Origin: Olavius sp. associated proteobacterium Delta 1
Lineage (GTDB): Bacteria > Desulfobacterota > Desulfobacteria > Desulfobacterales > JAFDCJ01
Direction: 5' to 3'
Assembly: GCA_902749685.1 (NCBI GenBank)
Contig: CACVKW010000276.1
Coordinates: 1-64,000 of the forward strand
Length of the DNA stretch: 64,000 nucleotides
Shown here: positions 16,484 to 25,125 of the stretch, piece by piece
Position numbering within the stretch: position 1 is the stretch's first letter
Layout of the letters: the number at the start of each line of letters is the position of its first letter
Notes under the pieces: generated by a model
Told to the model about the DNA's origin: nothing
Database searches by the model: none
What the model saw: only the letters and a program-made list of their open reading frames with translations
Made by a program: the position numbers and the translations under genes

Positions 16484-18559
16484 ATGAAGGTCGAAACGGT
16501 TGTGCCATCTGGAGTTGTCCCGACCCTCTGCCGCATGTGCGAAACGCGCTGCGCCATCAATGTTCACATTAAAAATCAGGTGCTGACCGATATCACGCCC
16601 TTTGAAGGCCATCCCATTAACCGCGGTAAGATTTGCCCCCGGGGCGGGGCGGCGCTGGATCTTTTCTATCATATGGATCGAATTTTGACACCGTTAAAGC
16701 GTCTGGACAACGGCAGCTTCAAGGAAATACCCTACGAACAGGCGTTGGATGAAATTAGCGCCAAGATGACATCGCTCAAAAAACGGTTCGGGGCCCGGTC
16801 GGTAGGGGCGTGGAAAGGTGAGGGGCTCGGATTCCATCAGCAGGAAGCTTACGTCCGGCGTTTCATTCATGGATTCGGTTCACCCAATTATTTTTCCAAT
16901 GACTCGGCCTGCTACAATGGCCGTTACCTGGGCAATCATTTGGTTTGCGGGTTCTGGAACGCCTTTCCAGAATTTGAGCGGGCTAAATTGATTATACTGC
17001 TCGGGACCAACCCGCCAATCTGCCATCCGCCGTTTATGCGTGAATTCGCCGATGCCCGAAGCCAGGGCGCCAAACTGGTCATGATCGATCCGCGCCTGAA
17101 TCCTGTGGCCTGCTATGCGGATATCTTCGCTCAACCGTATCCCGGCACCGACGGTGCGTTGGCATGGGGGCTCATCCGGTATCTCATTAAGACCAATAAC
17201 TATGACAGCGATCTGGTGGATCGTTACGCCATCGGTTTCGACAAGATTGCGGCCTATGCCGAAAAATTCACGCCTGAATACGTGCAGCAGCAAAGCGGGA
17301 TATACGGCTATGTCGTGGAAGAGATCGCCCAGCTGATCATCAAAAACCGTCCCGATATCAGCATCTATCCGGGAGCCGGACTGGAGCACCATGAAAACGG
17401 TGTCAACAGCATACGCGCCCTTACGATCCTTTCCTGTCTGAGCGGTGCACTCGGGCAGCCCAGCGGCATGTTCCGGCCGGAACCGCTGGGGATACGGGAT
17501 TTGATTCCTTTTGACGACTTGCCGCCGGACGACCCGGGCCCCATCGGGGCCGACAAATTTCCAGTGCTGTATGACATTCGACGAGAGTGCCATACCATGA
17601 CAGCCATGGATTACATGCTCGGCAAGGGGGAATATCCGCTAAAGGGCATGATCCTTGCGGCGGCCAACCCGGCGGTGAGCAATCCCAACACCCGTAAGGT
17701 GGCGAAGGCACTGGCCAGCCTCGATCTTCTGGTGGTCAACGATTTCTTTATGACGCGCACCGCCCGGATGGCCCATTACATTCTGCCGGCGGCCACGTTC
17801 CTCGAACGCGAAGAGCTGCATTTCTACCCCACGCAGCAGCGGGTGAATATCACCCGCAAAGTAGCCCGGGTAGAAGGGATACGAAACGAATATCTGATCT
17901 GGTATGATCTGGCCCAGCACCTGGGATTCGGCGAAAACCTTTTTCCCTGGAAAGAGGACACGGAAGTCAACCGCTGGCTTTTGGAGCCCACCGGACTGAC
18001 CGTGGACAAGCTGCGTCAGTACCCACAAGGTTACGTTTACAAACCCATTGACTATCAGAAGTTCCTCAGCGGACAACTGCCGACGCCTTCGGGGAAGCTG
18101 GAGTTCGCATCCCCCTATTTACAGCGACTGGGATTGTCCGAAGTCCCTGAGTACCATCCGCCTGCTTACCGGCAAGAACCTGATGCCAACTATCCTTTCG
18201 TGATGACCACCGGTGCCCGCAAATCTTTGCTCTACCATTCCCGGCACCAGAATATTCAGCGGTTCAGGGATGTGCATCCGGATGCAGAAATGGAGATCAA
18301 CCCGGCGGATGCCGCCGACTTGGGAATCGCAGACGGTGACAAGGTACGGGTGGTATCGCGTGTGGGGGAGCTGGTTATCCGGGCAGCCGTCAAACATGCC
18401 GCAGAACTTCGCCAGGGTGTGGTGGAAATCTATCACGGCTGGGAGGATTGGCCGGTCAACGTTTTGACCCCAGACGATATCAACGATCCGATCAGCGGAT
18501 TTCCATTGCTCAAGGCGGTACCGGTGGGCATTGAAAAAATTGAAGATTCAGTAACGTAA
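16484..18559 (+). CDS. Cytoplasmic molybdopterin oxidoreductase, Cys-ligated
   Basis: A 691-residue catalytic subunit of the DMSO-reductase/formate-dehydrogenase family. An N-terminal [4Fe-4S] site is formed by C16, C19, C23 and C51 (TLCRMCETRCAINV and GKICPRG). Cys143 in NDSACYNGR sits where formate dehydrogenase has Sec/Cys140 and acetylene hydratase Cys141, so it is the likely Mo or W ligand. The C-terminal MoCoBD domain is intact (PSGKLEFASPYL, DKVRVVSRVG). Start 16484 follows an AAAGGAG site; the longer frame from 16232 overlaps the ferredoxin and is not homologous. No signal peptide. The reaction is unknown; family members handle formate, acetylene, hydroxylated aromatics or sulfur compounds. 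Its neighbourhood suggests an organic nitrogen compound. Confidence 0.85.
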   Translation: MKVETVVPSGVVPTLCRMCETRCAINVHIKNQVLTDITPFEGHPINRGKICPRGGAALDLFYHMDRILTPLKRLDNGSFKEIPYEQALDEISAKMTSLKKRFGARSVGAWKGEGLGFHQQEAYVRRFIHGFGSPNYFSNDSACYNGRYLGNHLVCGFWNAFPEFERAKLIILLGTNPPICHPPFMREFADARSQGAKLVMIDPRLNPVACYADIFAQPYPGTDGALAWGLIRYLIKTNNYDSDLVDRYAIGFDKIAAYAEKFTPEYVQQQSGIYGYVVEEIAQLIIKNRPDISIYPGAGLEHHENGVNSIRALTILSCLSGALGQPSGMFRPEPLGIRDLIPFDDLPPDDPGPIGADKFPVLYDIRRECHTMTAMDYMLGKGEYPLKGMILAAANPAVSNPNTRKVAKALASLDLLVVNDFFMTRTARMAHYILPAATFLEREELHFYPTQQRVNITRKVARVEGIRNEYLIWYDLAQHLGFGENLFPWKEDTEVNRWLLEPTGLTVDKLRQYPQGYVYKPIDYQKFLSGQLPTPSGKLEFASPYLQRLGLSEVPEYHPPAYRQEPDANYPFVMTTGARKSLLYHSRHQNIQRFRDVHPDAEMEINPADAADLGIADGDKVRVVSRVGELVIRAAVKHAAELRQGVVEIYHGWEDWPVNVLTPDDINDPISGFPLLKAVPVGIEKIEDSVT

Positions 18560-18653
18560 TATCAATTGATGTTCTGATGACAATTTGACCTTGCCGTTGA
18601 TGAATAATTATAAATTTCACCGCAGAGCCGCAGAGATCGCTAAGCGAATTTTC

Positions 18654-18688
18654 TTTTCATTTGCCTTTGAGAGGAAGGCAAATGAAAA
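18654..18688. terminator. Perfect 14-bp hairpin after the oxidoreductase gene
   Basis: TTTTCATTTGCCTT (18654-18667) pairs perfectly with AAGGCAAATGAAAA (18675-18688) around a 7-nt loop. It is 95 nt past the oxidoreductase stop and 38 nt before the truncated agmatinase gene. The A/T ends could make it a bidirectional terminator. It sits next to a CGCAGAGCCGCAGAGA repeat, so an origin as repeat-element arm is also possible. Confidence 0.5.
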
Positions 18689-18725
18689 ACAATCAACATA
18701 AGCCAGTATTCACCGAGGACCCGGT

Positions 18726-19271
18726 ATGTCAGATATTTCGAATTACATCACTGCGCCGACACATAGTTTTGCAGGCTTATCGGTATGCACGCAGCTCAAC
18801 GATCTAGCGGCGGACATTGCAATCATCGGAATCCATTTTGTCAGTCCCTATCCGCAAAGATTAGCAACAGCTGCAAGCCAAACTGTCCTGGAAACAGCCC
18901 CGGATGCCGTCCGCCTTCAATCTTCAATTTTCATCGATCATTGGGATCATCACGATTTTGACTTTAACGAGATCCTTCTGGCTAACCGACAGGTTCGAGT
19001 GGTTGATTGCGGAGATGTCGACAAGCAGACGAACAGCAGTCTGCAAAATTCGGAACGCATCACGGCTGCGATTCGCTCCATCCTAAGCCGTGGCGCAGTG
19101 CCTATTACTTTGGGCACTGATGAGGGCGGTTTCATTCCATTCGTGCGTGCCTACAGTGGCTACGATGCCCTGTGCGTGGTGCATATTGACGCCCACATCG
19201 ATTGGCGCAATGAACGCAATGGGGTAAGGGATGGCTACAGCAGCGGCATGCGGCGGGCTTCCGAGGGTTGA
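18726..19271 (+). pseudogene. C-terminally truncated agmatinase/formiminoglutamase-family gene
   Basis: 181 codons of a ureohydrolase that normally has about 300. The N-terminal part is good: ADIAIIGIHF, then GAVPITLGTDEGG at the position of the GGDHS metal motif, and VVHIDAHIDW for the DAHxD motif. It stops at SSGMRRASEG and the last third, which carries the final metal-binding DxDxxDP motif, is missing. It cannot be a normal binuclear manganese hydrolase as it stands. The following sequence shows no continuation in any frame that I recognise. The family includes agmatinase, guanidinobutyrase and formiminoglutamase (HutG), the last being relevant near hutH. Confidence 0.65.
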
Positions 19272-19389
19272 CTGCCTCAACCTGTGCGCAGTTGATAATC
19301 AATTTTATCGGTACCATGACCCGCAGCGGCCAAATTGGCGGCTGAACTCCAGCAAAGGCGACGATCCTTTCAAGCCGCGTTTGTTACAT

Positions 19390-19590
19390 TCAGCATATCG
19401 AATCCTCTGATTTTTCCTCAGCATCAAGATTGCCTTTTCGTTTGGTTATAAAATGGATTGTACAAGCTGTCCGGAATTTGCAGTAAATATCCGGATCGCG
19501 ACAATCAAGACATTTTGGGCACATGTATATATTGTGCTTCATACAGGCATAGCTGGTTTCCCGGTCAGGGTGATTTAAGCAGTTCCCCAA
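19390..19590 (-). CDS. Small cysteine-rich zinc-ribbon-type protein
   Basis: A 66-residue protein with cysteine/histidine pairs CLNHPDRETSYACMKHNIYM, CPKCLDC and CKFRTAC, resembling a B-box-like zinc finger. Similar small proteins recur in Desulfobacterota genomes as conserved hypotheticals; that statement is from memory. The start is a TTG with AGGA 10 nt upstream. Function is unknown; a metal-binding or redox-adaptor role is plausible. It stands alone, convergent with the preceding truncated gene. Confidence 0.65.
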   Translation of the reverse strand: MGNCLNHPDRETSYACMKHNIYMCPKCLDCRDPDIYCKFRTACTIHFITKRKGNLDAEEKSEDSIC

Positions 19591-19887
19591 ATTAGTAATT
19601 CCTATTCTTCCATATTCTTAAACTGGATAAGGGCGGTGTTTAAGATAATCTTAAATCACAAACTTTTCAACCTTCGTTTCAAATCAATCAGGCACGATAT
19701 CGTGATCGGTGCAAAAAAAATCTAAAGCTTTTGTAATCAATGACGATACAAGTAACTGATACATCAGATTTCAAAGCGCAAATTTGTTTTATCCGCACCT
19801 GTTAACGTTTTTTTAAGGGTGATGCAATTCGGATACAGTAAAAACTGTCCATCATATAGGTTTATCATAGAAAGGAAAGCTTGAACG
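19591..19887. other. Intergenic gap without recognised gene
   Basis: AT-rich spacer between two divergent genes. The only structure seen is the start of a heptad run, TTGAACGTTGAACCCTGAA at 19881-19899, which continues into the next gene. Confidence 0.4.
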
Positions 19888-20634
19888 TTGAACCCTGAAC
19901 CTATCAACCCTTTTAAAAAAGTAATTTGCATCTGCTTGCTATTATTTCTCTGTTCAACCTCCATTCCCGCCATCGCCGGCAACAACCCGACTGAGATCAT
20001 TATGGCCAGTGAAGAGTGGACCAATGCGACCAACAGGGATGGCACCGGATTATACTGGGATATATTTAGAGCCGTATTTGAACCGGTGGGGATCAAAACA
20101 AAATTTATTATTCAATCCTACAATGGATCGGTCAAACTGGTCAAAAAAAACCGAGTCGATGCCGCCGTCGGGATCTATCCCGATCCGATCCAGGGCGCTC
20201 TTTTCTCTCAATACCCTTTTGTGAAAGACTATGTGCTGGGGCTGTTTAAAAAAAATAGGCTGAATCAGTGGAACGGCCAGGAGTCACTGCAAAATAAAAA
20301 GGTTGCCTGGATCAAAGGCTATTCATTCGATGAATATCTGGAAATACCCGTCCTCAAAAGAGAATTTCCGAATAGAGACATTATTTTGCGCCGACTCGAT
20401 AACGACCAGGTGGATTTCTTCCTGGACACCCGCAACGACATGGAATCAGTCTTGAACAAGGGCATCATAGAGGTCTCGCAATACACCGTCGAAACGGTCT
20501 TGGAACTCGACCGTTACCTCATATTTTCGGACAATCAAAAGGGCAAAAAACTAAAAAATATATTTGATTCACGTTTTCCGCTCCTGGTTAAATCCGGCGA
20601 AATCGAAAGATTGCTTGCCAAGTGGAACTGGTAA
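19888..20634 (+). CDS. Family-3-type solute-binding protein, stand-alone
   Basis: A 248-residue secreted protein. Residues 10-30 (KKVICICLLLFLCSTSIPAIAG) form a Sec signal peptide. The mature part has SBP_bac_3-like features: IIMASEEWTNATNRDGTGLYWDIFR, KNRVDAAVGIYPDP and a C-terminal RLLAKWNW. It has no transporter genes nearby, as is common for binding proteins that serve sensor kinases or diguanylate cyclase signalling in this phylum. The start is TTG with AAAGGAAA 8-9 nt upstream. The first eight codons (TTG AAC CCT GAA CCT ATC AAC CCT) are part of a degenerate heptad repeat, so the reading frame begins inside repeat DNA. Confidence 0.75.
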   Translation: MNPEPINPFKKVICICLLLFLCSTSIPAIAGNNPTEIIMASEEWTNATNRDGTGLYWDIFRAVFEPVGIKTKFIIQSYNGSVKLVKKNRVDAAVGIYPDPIQGALFSQYPFVKDYVLGLFKKNRLNQWNGQESLQNKKVAWIKGYSFDEYLEIPVLKREFPNRDIILRRLDNDQVDFFLDTRNDMESVLNKGIIEVSQYTVETVLELDRYLIFSDNQKGKKLKNIFDSRFPLLVKSGEIERLLAKWNW

Positions 20635-20941
20635 AATGATCGCGGATTTGGGAATGCAGATTGCGGATTGAAGAAAAGGATAGAGTCGGTATTTTCTAAG
20701 TTGACTTGAACTCCCAGTTTCCAAACCTCTCGGATGACCCTCCCCAAGATTGAGATCTTATTTTTCGATCTAACTGGCCGTTTAGACAGCCGGACCTAAA
20801 CTGAACAGCGAATTACAATGAAGAGGATTCGCTTTTTCAGAATTTCTTATTCGATTAAAATGGCCGCTCCACTGAGGCGGGAAAACTTTTCAGGCCAGCG
20901 GCTGAACTGACATCTTGAACCTGAAACCTTGGCCACTGCTT

Positions 20942-21063
20942 TTACGACACATATGCTGCACCAACGGCGCCATTTCCAACATGACTGATCTCATATGACC
21001 CCCGTTGATCGTAGTGGCCGGTCTCACCGATATCCACCTGCAGTAAAAATCCATTGCCATTGA
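20942..21063 (-). pseudogene. Possible 3' relic of a lost gene
   Basis: In the 717-nt gap 20635-21351, the minus strand encodes about 40 codons with protein-like composition (VDIGETGHYDQRGSYEIS, then VGNGAVGAAYVS and a stop), preceded by a stop and without a start codon. It looks like the last part of a secreted or structural protein but I do not recognise the family. The rest of the gap holds a repeat TTACCTGAATTTTAGCGCA (near 21082, also near 38055) and a 38-codon frame at 21127-21243 that I would not call a gene. Confidence 0.25.
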
Positions 21064-21351
21064 ACTAAAATTAAAATATTGTTACCTGAATTTTAGCGCA
21101 GCAGTGTTTTTTCGGCCATTTTCTTGATGAGCCGTAAGGAGTCATTTCCAACGAGCCTGCCGGGCTTTGATCTTGCAGATGTATTCGAAGTTGACGGTGT
21201 CTTAAAGCAGGCACAGGAAATTGGGAAGATGGCAGAATCTTAGAGGCGGGCTCTGAAGAATTGGCCACTTCTGAAACCTTCAGATTCTGACAACCTGTTG
21301 TCGGATAAATTGCCCGCAAGGTCAAGTATCGCTCAAAGGAATTAATGGATC

Positions 21352-22872
21352 ATGGCTCACAATACAACCCCATCGCATAGCAATCCGGAAGTTGAAGATA
21401 AAGTGCTCCTGGTGGATGACAATACCACCAATCTGCAATTGCTCCATGAAACTCTGGACGGTTTGGGCTATAAACTGCTCATTGCCAAAAATGGGCAGAC
21501 TGCCCTGGCTATCGCCCAAAAGGCCGGCCCCTCACTGATCCTGCTGGACATTATGATGCCGGAAATGGACGGCTATGAGGTTTGTCGGAGGCTAAAGACT
21601 GATAAAAATACGGCTCATATTCCTGTGATTTTCATTACGGCACTGGCCGATGACGAGGATGAAGCCAAAGGGCTCGGTCTGGGCGCCGTGGATTATATCA
21701 CCAAGCCCATTAATCCGGAACTGGTCCGGGCGCGGGTGCACAATCATCTGGAACTGAAACGGCATCAGGATCAGCTTGAGAATTTGGTGGCGGAACGCAC
21801 CCGGAGACTGGCCCTGACCCGGGCGGTTACCATTGAAAGCCTGGCAACGCTGGCTGAATACCGGGATCCGGAAACCGGCGGACACATCAAGCGTACCCAG
21901 AACTATGTCAAAGCCCTGGCTGTGCATTTGAAAGATCATCAGCGATTCCGTTCCGCGCTGAATGATGCGGTCATCGAGTTGCTGTATCAGTCCGCCCCGT
22001 TGCACGATTTAGGGAAGGTGGGCGTGCGGGACGACGTTCTGCTCAAGCCCGGTCGGCTGACGGAGGAGGAATTCGAGGAAATGAAAAAGCACACAATTTA
22101 TGGCGAAGAGGCTTTGCGTATCACCGAGCAAAAGCTCGGTGGAGATTCGTTTTTGCACTATGCCAGAGAAATCGCATATACCCACCAGGAAAAGTGGGAC
22201 GGTTCCGGCTACCCCCAGGGGCTGAAAGGCGATGCAATCCCGGCTCCCGGCCGCTTGATGGCCCTGGCAGATGTTTACGACGCGCTGATCAGTAAAAGAG
22301 TTTACAAACCGCCATTTCCGCATGAAAAAGCTGTCGAGATTATCGTCGAAGGTAAGGGGAAACATTTTGACCCGGATATAGTTGATGCGTTTCTCGAACT
22401 GGAAGATACATTTCGCAACATCGCCTTGACCTTTGCCGATTACGATGAAGAGCGGCAAATGCTCGGCGGTGCCAGCGGTACCCAACCTGGAAAAGACCGG
22501 CTAATTGAAAATATCCTGCTGGTGGAAGACAACGAGATTAACCTGGAAATCATGCACAGTCAGTTAACTTCATTGAATTACAACGTGGATACCGCTATTA
22601 ATGGCAAAGATGCGCTCGAAAAGTTTCGAAATGGTAAATATGATCTGGTCCTGACGGATATTGAGATGCCGGAAATGAACGGATATGACCTGGCCGCTGA
22701 GATACGCCGCTTAGAGCAGGATGCACAGCCTCCCATCCCGATTCTGGCCATCACCGCCAGTGAATTCGACTTAAATGAAGAGCGGGCTAAATCCCTGGGA
22801 TTTACCGACTACATGCTGAAACCGCTGGATCTTGAATTGTTGAAATCCAAATATTTGACATCATTAGGATAG
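21352..22872 (+). CDS. REC-HD-GYP-REC response regulator (c-di-GMP phosphodiesterase type)
   Basis: A 506-residue cytoplasmic regulator. Residues 16-135 are a receiver domain with phospho-acceptor D66 (LILLDIMMPEMDGYE). Residues about 155-350 are an HD-GYP domain with HD at 218-219 (APLHDLGKVGV) and HQEKWDGSGYP at 278-288, so the cyclic-di-GMP hydrolase site appears complete. Residues about 385-505 are a second receiver with D436 (LVLTDIEMPEMNGYD). A C-terminal extra receiver is less usual than the common REC-HD-GYP form and suggests input from two kinases. The CDF transporter gene begins 4 nt after the stop, so both are co-transcribed. Confidence 0.9.
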   Translation: MAHNTTPSHSNPEVEDKVLLVDDNTTNLQLLHETLDGLGYKLLIAKNGQTALAIAQKAGPSLILLDIMMPEMDGYEVCRRLKTDKNTAHIPVIFITALADDEDEAKGLGLGAVDYITKPINPELVRARVHNHLELKRHQDQLENLVAERTRRLALTRAVTIESLATLAEYRDPETGGHIKRTQNYVKALAVHLKDHQRFRSALNDAVIELLYQSAPLHDLGKVGVRDDVLLKPGRLTEEEFEEMKKHTIYGEEALRITEQKLGGDSFLHYAREIAYTHQEKWDGSGYPQGLKGDAIPAPGRLMALADVYDALISKRVYKPPFPHEKAVEIIVEGKGKHFDPDIVDAFLELEDTFRNIALTFADYDEERQMLGGASGTQPGKDRLIENILLVEDNEINLEIMHSQLTSLNYNVDTAINGKDALEKFRNGKYDLVLTDIEMPEMNGYDLAAEIRRLEQDAQPPIPILAITASEFDLNEERAKSLGFTDYMLKPLDLELLKSKYLTSLG

Positions 22873-22876
22873 GCAA

Positions 22877-23773
22877 ATGAATAATTCTGATTTGATCGAA
22901 GAAAAAGCATTAAAAAGGTCGATGGTCGGCGCATTTTTGCTGGCAATTTGGGGAATCGTGATGGCGGTTGTAGCCGATTCCGGTGTCATATTGCTCGATG
23001 GAATGTTCAACCTCATTTCCGGTATCATGTCGTTTTTTTCAATCGAGATTACCAGGCTGATTTCAGGGAAAGAAACCCGTGAATATCCTCTCGGTTATTT
23101 TGCATATGAATCCCTTTTTGTTTTCGTAAAAGGCGCATCCATACTCATACTGGTTTTAATGGCTCTTTATTCAAACATCGAAGTATTGTTGTCCGGCGGC
23201 CGCGAGCCGGCTTTAGGGCTGATGACGATCTATGTCGCATTGGCTGTGCTGGGATGCGGTATAATTTATGCTTTGACCCGTAAAAGCTTGCAACAAACCG
23301 ATTCGGACATTTTAGCGGCAGAGACCCAGGCCTGGCTGGTGAATGCCGTTATCAGCGGCGCTATAGGAGCCGCATTTGGTGTGGTCATGCTCATTCAGGG
23401 CACCGCCTGGGGATGGATTGACCGCTATGTTGATCAGGTGCTGGTCATTATTTTAAGCATCCTCGTCATTAAAGATCCGCTGGTGCTAATGAAAAACGGT
23501 CTCAAGGAGCTTTTGCTGGCGGCACCCCAAAGAGATTATGCAGCGCCGTTTGAAGATAAGATTTTACCACTGAAGGAACAATTGGGTGCCAACAGACTCG
23601 GGCTGGAGATTTTAAAGACGGGGCGCAGGATATGGGTGACCGTTAGAATGGATCCCAAAGCAAATACCATAAACGTGGATGAATTCATGAAAGTTAAGAA
23701 ACGACTCAGCGAGGTTGCTTGTGGGGTCTACCCGAATTCACAAACGGAGGTCATGCTGGAACGATGGGACTAA
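22877..23773 (+). CDS. Cation diffusion facilitator (CDF) family transporter
   Basis: A 298-residue inner-membrane protein with about six membrane helices and a cytoplasmic C-terminal domain. Helix 2 contains DSGVILLDGMFNLISG (D-x3-D style metal site) and helix 5 ends AAFGVV, with a soluble ferredoxin-like C-terminal part from about residue 215. Family members export Zn, Fe, Mn or Co against protons. The metal cannot be assigned by eye; the usual HxxxD pattern of zinc exporters is not evident in helix 5. It is translationally coupled to the HD-GYP regulator, an uncommon pairing. Confidence 0.8.
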   Translation: MNNSDLIEEKALKRSMVGAFLLAIWGIVMAVVADSGVILLDGMFNLISGIMSFFSIEITRLISGKETREYPLGYFAYESLFVFVKGASILILVLMALYSNIEVLLSGGREPALGLMTIYVALAVLGCGIIYALTRKSLQQTDSDILAAETQAWLVNAVISGAIGAAFGVVMLIQGTAWGWIDRYVDQVLVIILSILVIKDPLVLMKNGLKELLLAAPQRDYAAPFEDKILPLKEQLGANRLGLEILKTGRRIWVTVRMDPKANTINVDEFMKVKKRLSEVACGVYPNSQTEVMLERWD

Positions 23774-23810
23774 TTCCCCTAAAATGCGACATTTAATAGT
23801 TTAAAAGTAG

Positions 23811-23912
23811 CCACGAATTAACACGAATTAGCACGAATTAAAATTTTGAATTGCAGGTGCTTCCGCTTTTGACTATTGTAATAATTTGTGGTCATCCGTG
23901 TCAATTCGTGGC
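23811..23912. repeat. Foldback element with 10-nt arms (CACGAATTA)
   Basis: Left arm 23811-23840 consists of three exact decamers CCACGAATTA, ACACGAATTA, GCACGAATTA. The right arm 23881-23912 is the complement, also in decamer register (ATAATTTGTG, GTCATCCGTG, TCAATTCGTG, GC). A second element of the same design lies at 44417-44518. Confidence 0.75.
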
Positions 23913-24019
23913 CAAATATCGTTTGACATCATTACGACTACCACTGTAATAGGTGTTTTTTCACAACGTGGTTATCTGGAAAGTTCAAGCCAAATTCGAT
24001 CTTAAGTTATCTCACCAGA

Positions 24020-24088
24020 ACACGAAGATCACGAAGGAAAGATAGAAAATATTGACATTTCTTCTTCGTGTCCTTCGTGCCCTGCGTG
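24020..24088. repeat. Foldback element with 9-nt arms (CACGAAGAT)
   Basis: The left arm is CACGAAGAT, CACGAAGGA (24021-24038) and the right arm TTCTTCGTG, TCCTTCGTG, CCCTGCGTG (24062-24088), in exact 9-nt steps. It lies between the CDF gene and the next binding protein. The gap 23774-24156 contains nothing else recognisable. Confidence 0.7.
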
Positions 24089-24156
24089 GTAATAAGTGTA
24101 TGACTTGAGCTTTCTGCATAACCGTATTTCACAATAAACCCCTAAGGAGAATAGGC

Positions 24157-24954
24157 ATGAAAAAAACGATTGTTTTAGTACTTGTTTCTGCATTGCTATT
24201 GATGGCGGTGAATATCGCTGTGGCTGGCAAGGCAATGGACGGCATTCTTAAAAAAGGAGAACTGGTGGTGGGAATCACCGGGACGCAGCCGCCTTTAAAC
24301 ATTGCCGATAAAGACGGAGAAATTATCGGCTACGACGCTGATATTGCAAAACTCATAGCCATGAATCTGGGGGTAAAAGTAAAATTTGCCACCATGCATT
24401 TTGCTGAATTGTTGCCGGCACTAACCGCCGGCAAAGTGGATATGATCCTGTCCAGCATGACCATGACCCTTGAGCGCAATCGTAAAGTGGCTTTTGTCGG
24501 TCCTTATTATGTTTCGGGCAAGGGAATCGTAACCAAAACTCAAACCATCGGAGCTTTGCAGCAGGCCGATGGCATGAATAATCCGGAATTTAAGATTGCT
24601 GCCCTTAACGGTTCTACCAGTCAAGCATTTGTCGAGCAAGCTGCCCCAAAGGCTCAACTGGTGCCGACCAAATCCTATGATGAGGCGATTGATATGCTAT
24701 TACAGGATAAGGTTAATGCGGTTGTTGCCGATTATCCGTTTTGTGCCTTCACTGCATTTCGTCACCAGGACAAAGGTCTGGTCTCCGGCCAATCAAAACT
24801 GACGGTTGAACCGCTGGGCATCGCCATACCCGAGGACGCGTTGTTGATCAACTGGTTGAGTAATTTTGTAAATATGCTCGAAGCCAGCGGGCAGGTGAAA
24901 AATCTGACGGAGAAGTGGTTTCAGAGTGGTTCCTGGATTAAAGATTTACCCTAG
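24157..24954 (+). CDS. Family-3 solute-binding protein
   Basis: A 265-residue periplasmic protein with a Sec signal peptide (MKKTIVLVLVSALLLM, cleavage near AVAGKA at 22-25) and the SBP_bac_3 fold: KKGELVVGITGTQPPLN, YDADIAKLIAMNLGV, VDMILSSMTMTLERNRKVAF and LNGSTSQAFVE at the hinge. A strong AAGGAGA site precedes the ATG. No permease or ATPase is adjacent, so it either uses the transporter at 10-14 kb or feeds a sensor. Polar amino acids are the most likely ligands. Confidence 0.85.
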   Translation: MKKTIVLVLVSALLLMAVNIAVAGKAMDGILKKGELVVGITGTQPPLNIADKDGEIIGYDADIAKLIAMNLGVKVKFATMHFAELLPALTAGKVDMILSSMTMTLERNRKVAFVGPYYVSGKGIVTKTQTIGALQQADGMNNPEFKIAALNGSTSQAFVEQAAPKAQLVPTKSYDEAIDMLLQDKVNAVVADYPFCAFTAFRHQDKGLVSGQSKLTVEPLGIAIPEDALLINWLSNFVNMLEASGQVKNLTEKWFQSGSWIKDLP

Positions 24955-25125
24955 TTTTGTGCATCATAAATCTTATAAAATTTCGAACAGAATACTTAAT
25001 GGACAGCTGAATTGATTTAATTCACTGGAATCCAAAGTTTGTTTCGAATTTGAGTTTTGCAATTTGAGATTTGGAATTTATACGATTTAGATCGAAACAT
25101 TGTAGCAGGTCAAAGGAGGTTGTTG

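Noticed and set aside
18726-19271. Complete short agmatinase
   Set aside because: It stops before the last metal-binding motif of the family and is about 120 residues too short.
21127-21243. 38-codon open frame upstream of the HD-GYP gene
   Set aside because: Short, no convincing ribosome site, no recognisable domain; a weak resemblance to HPt domains did not hold over its length.
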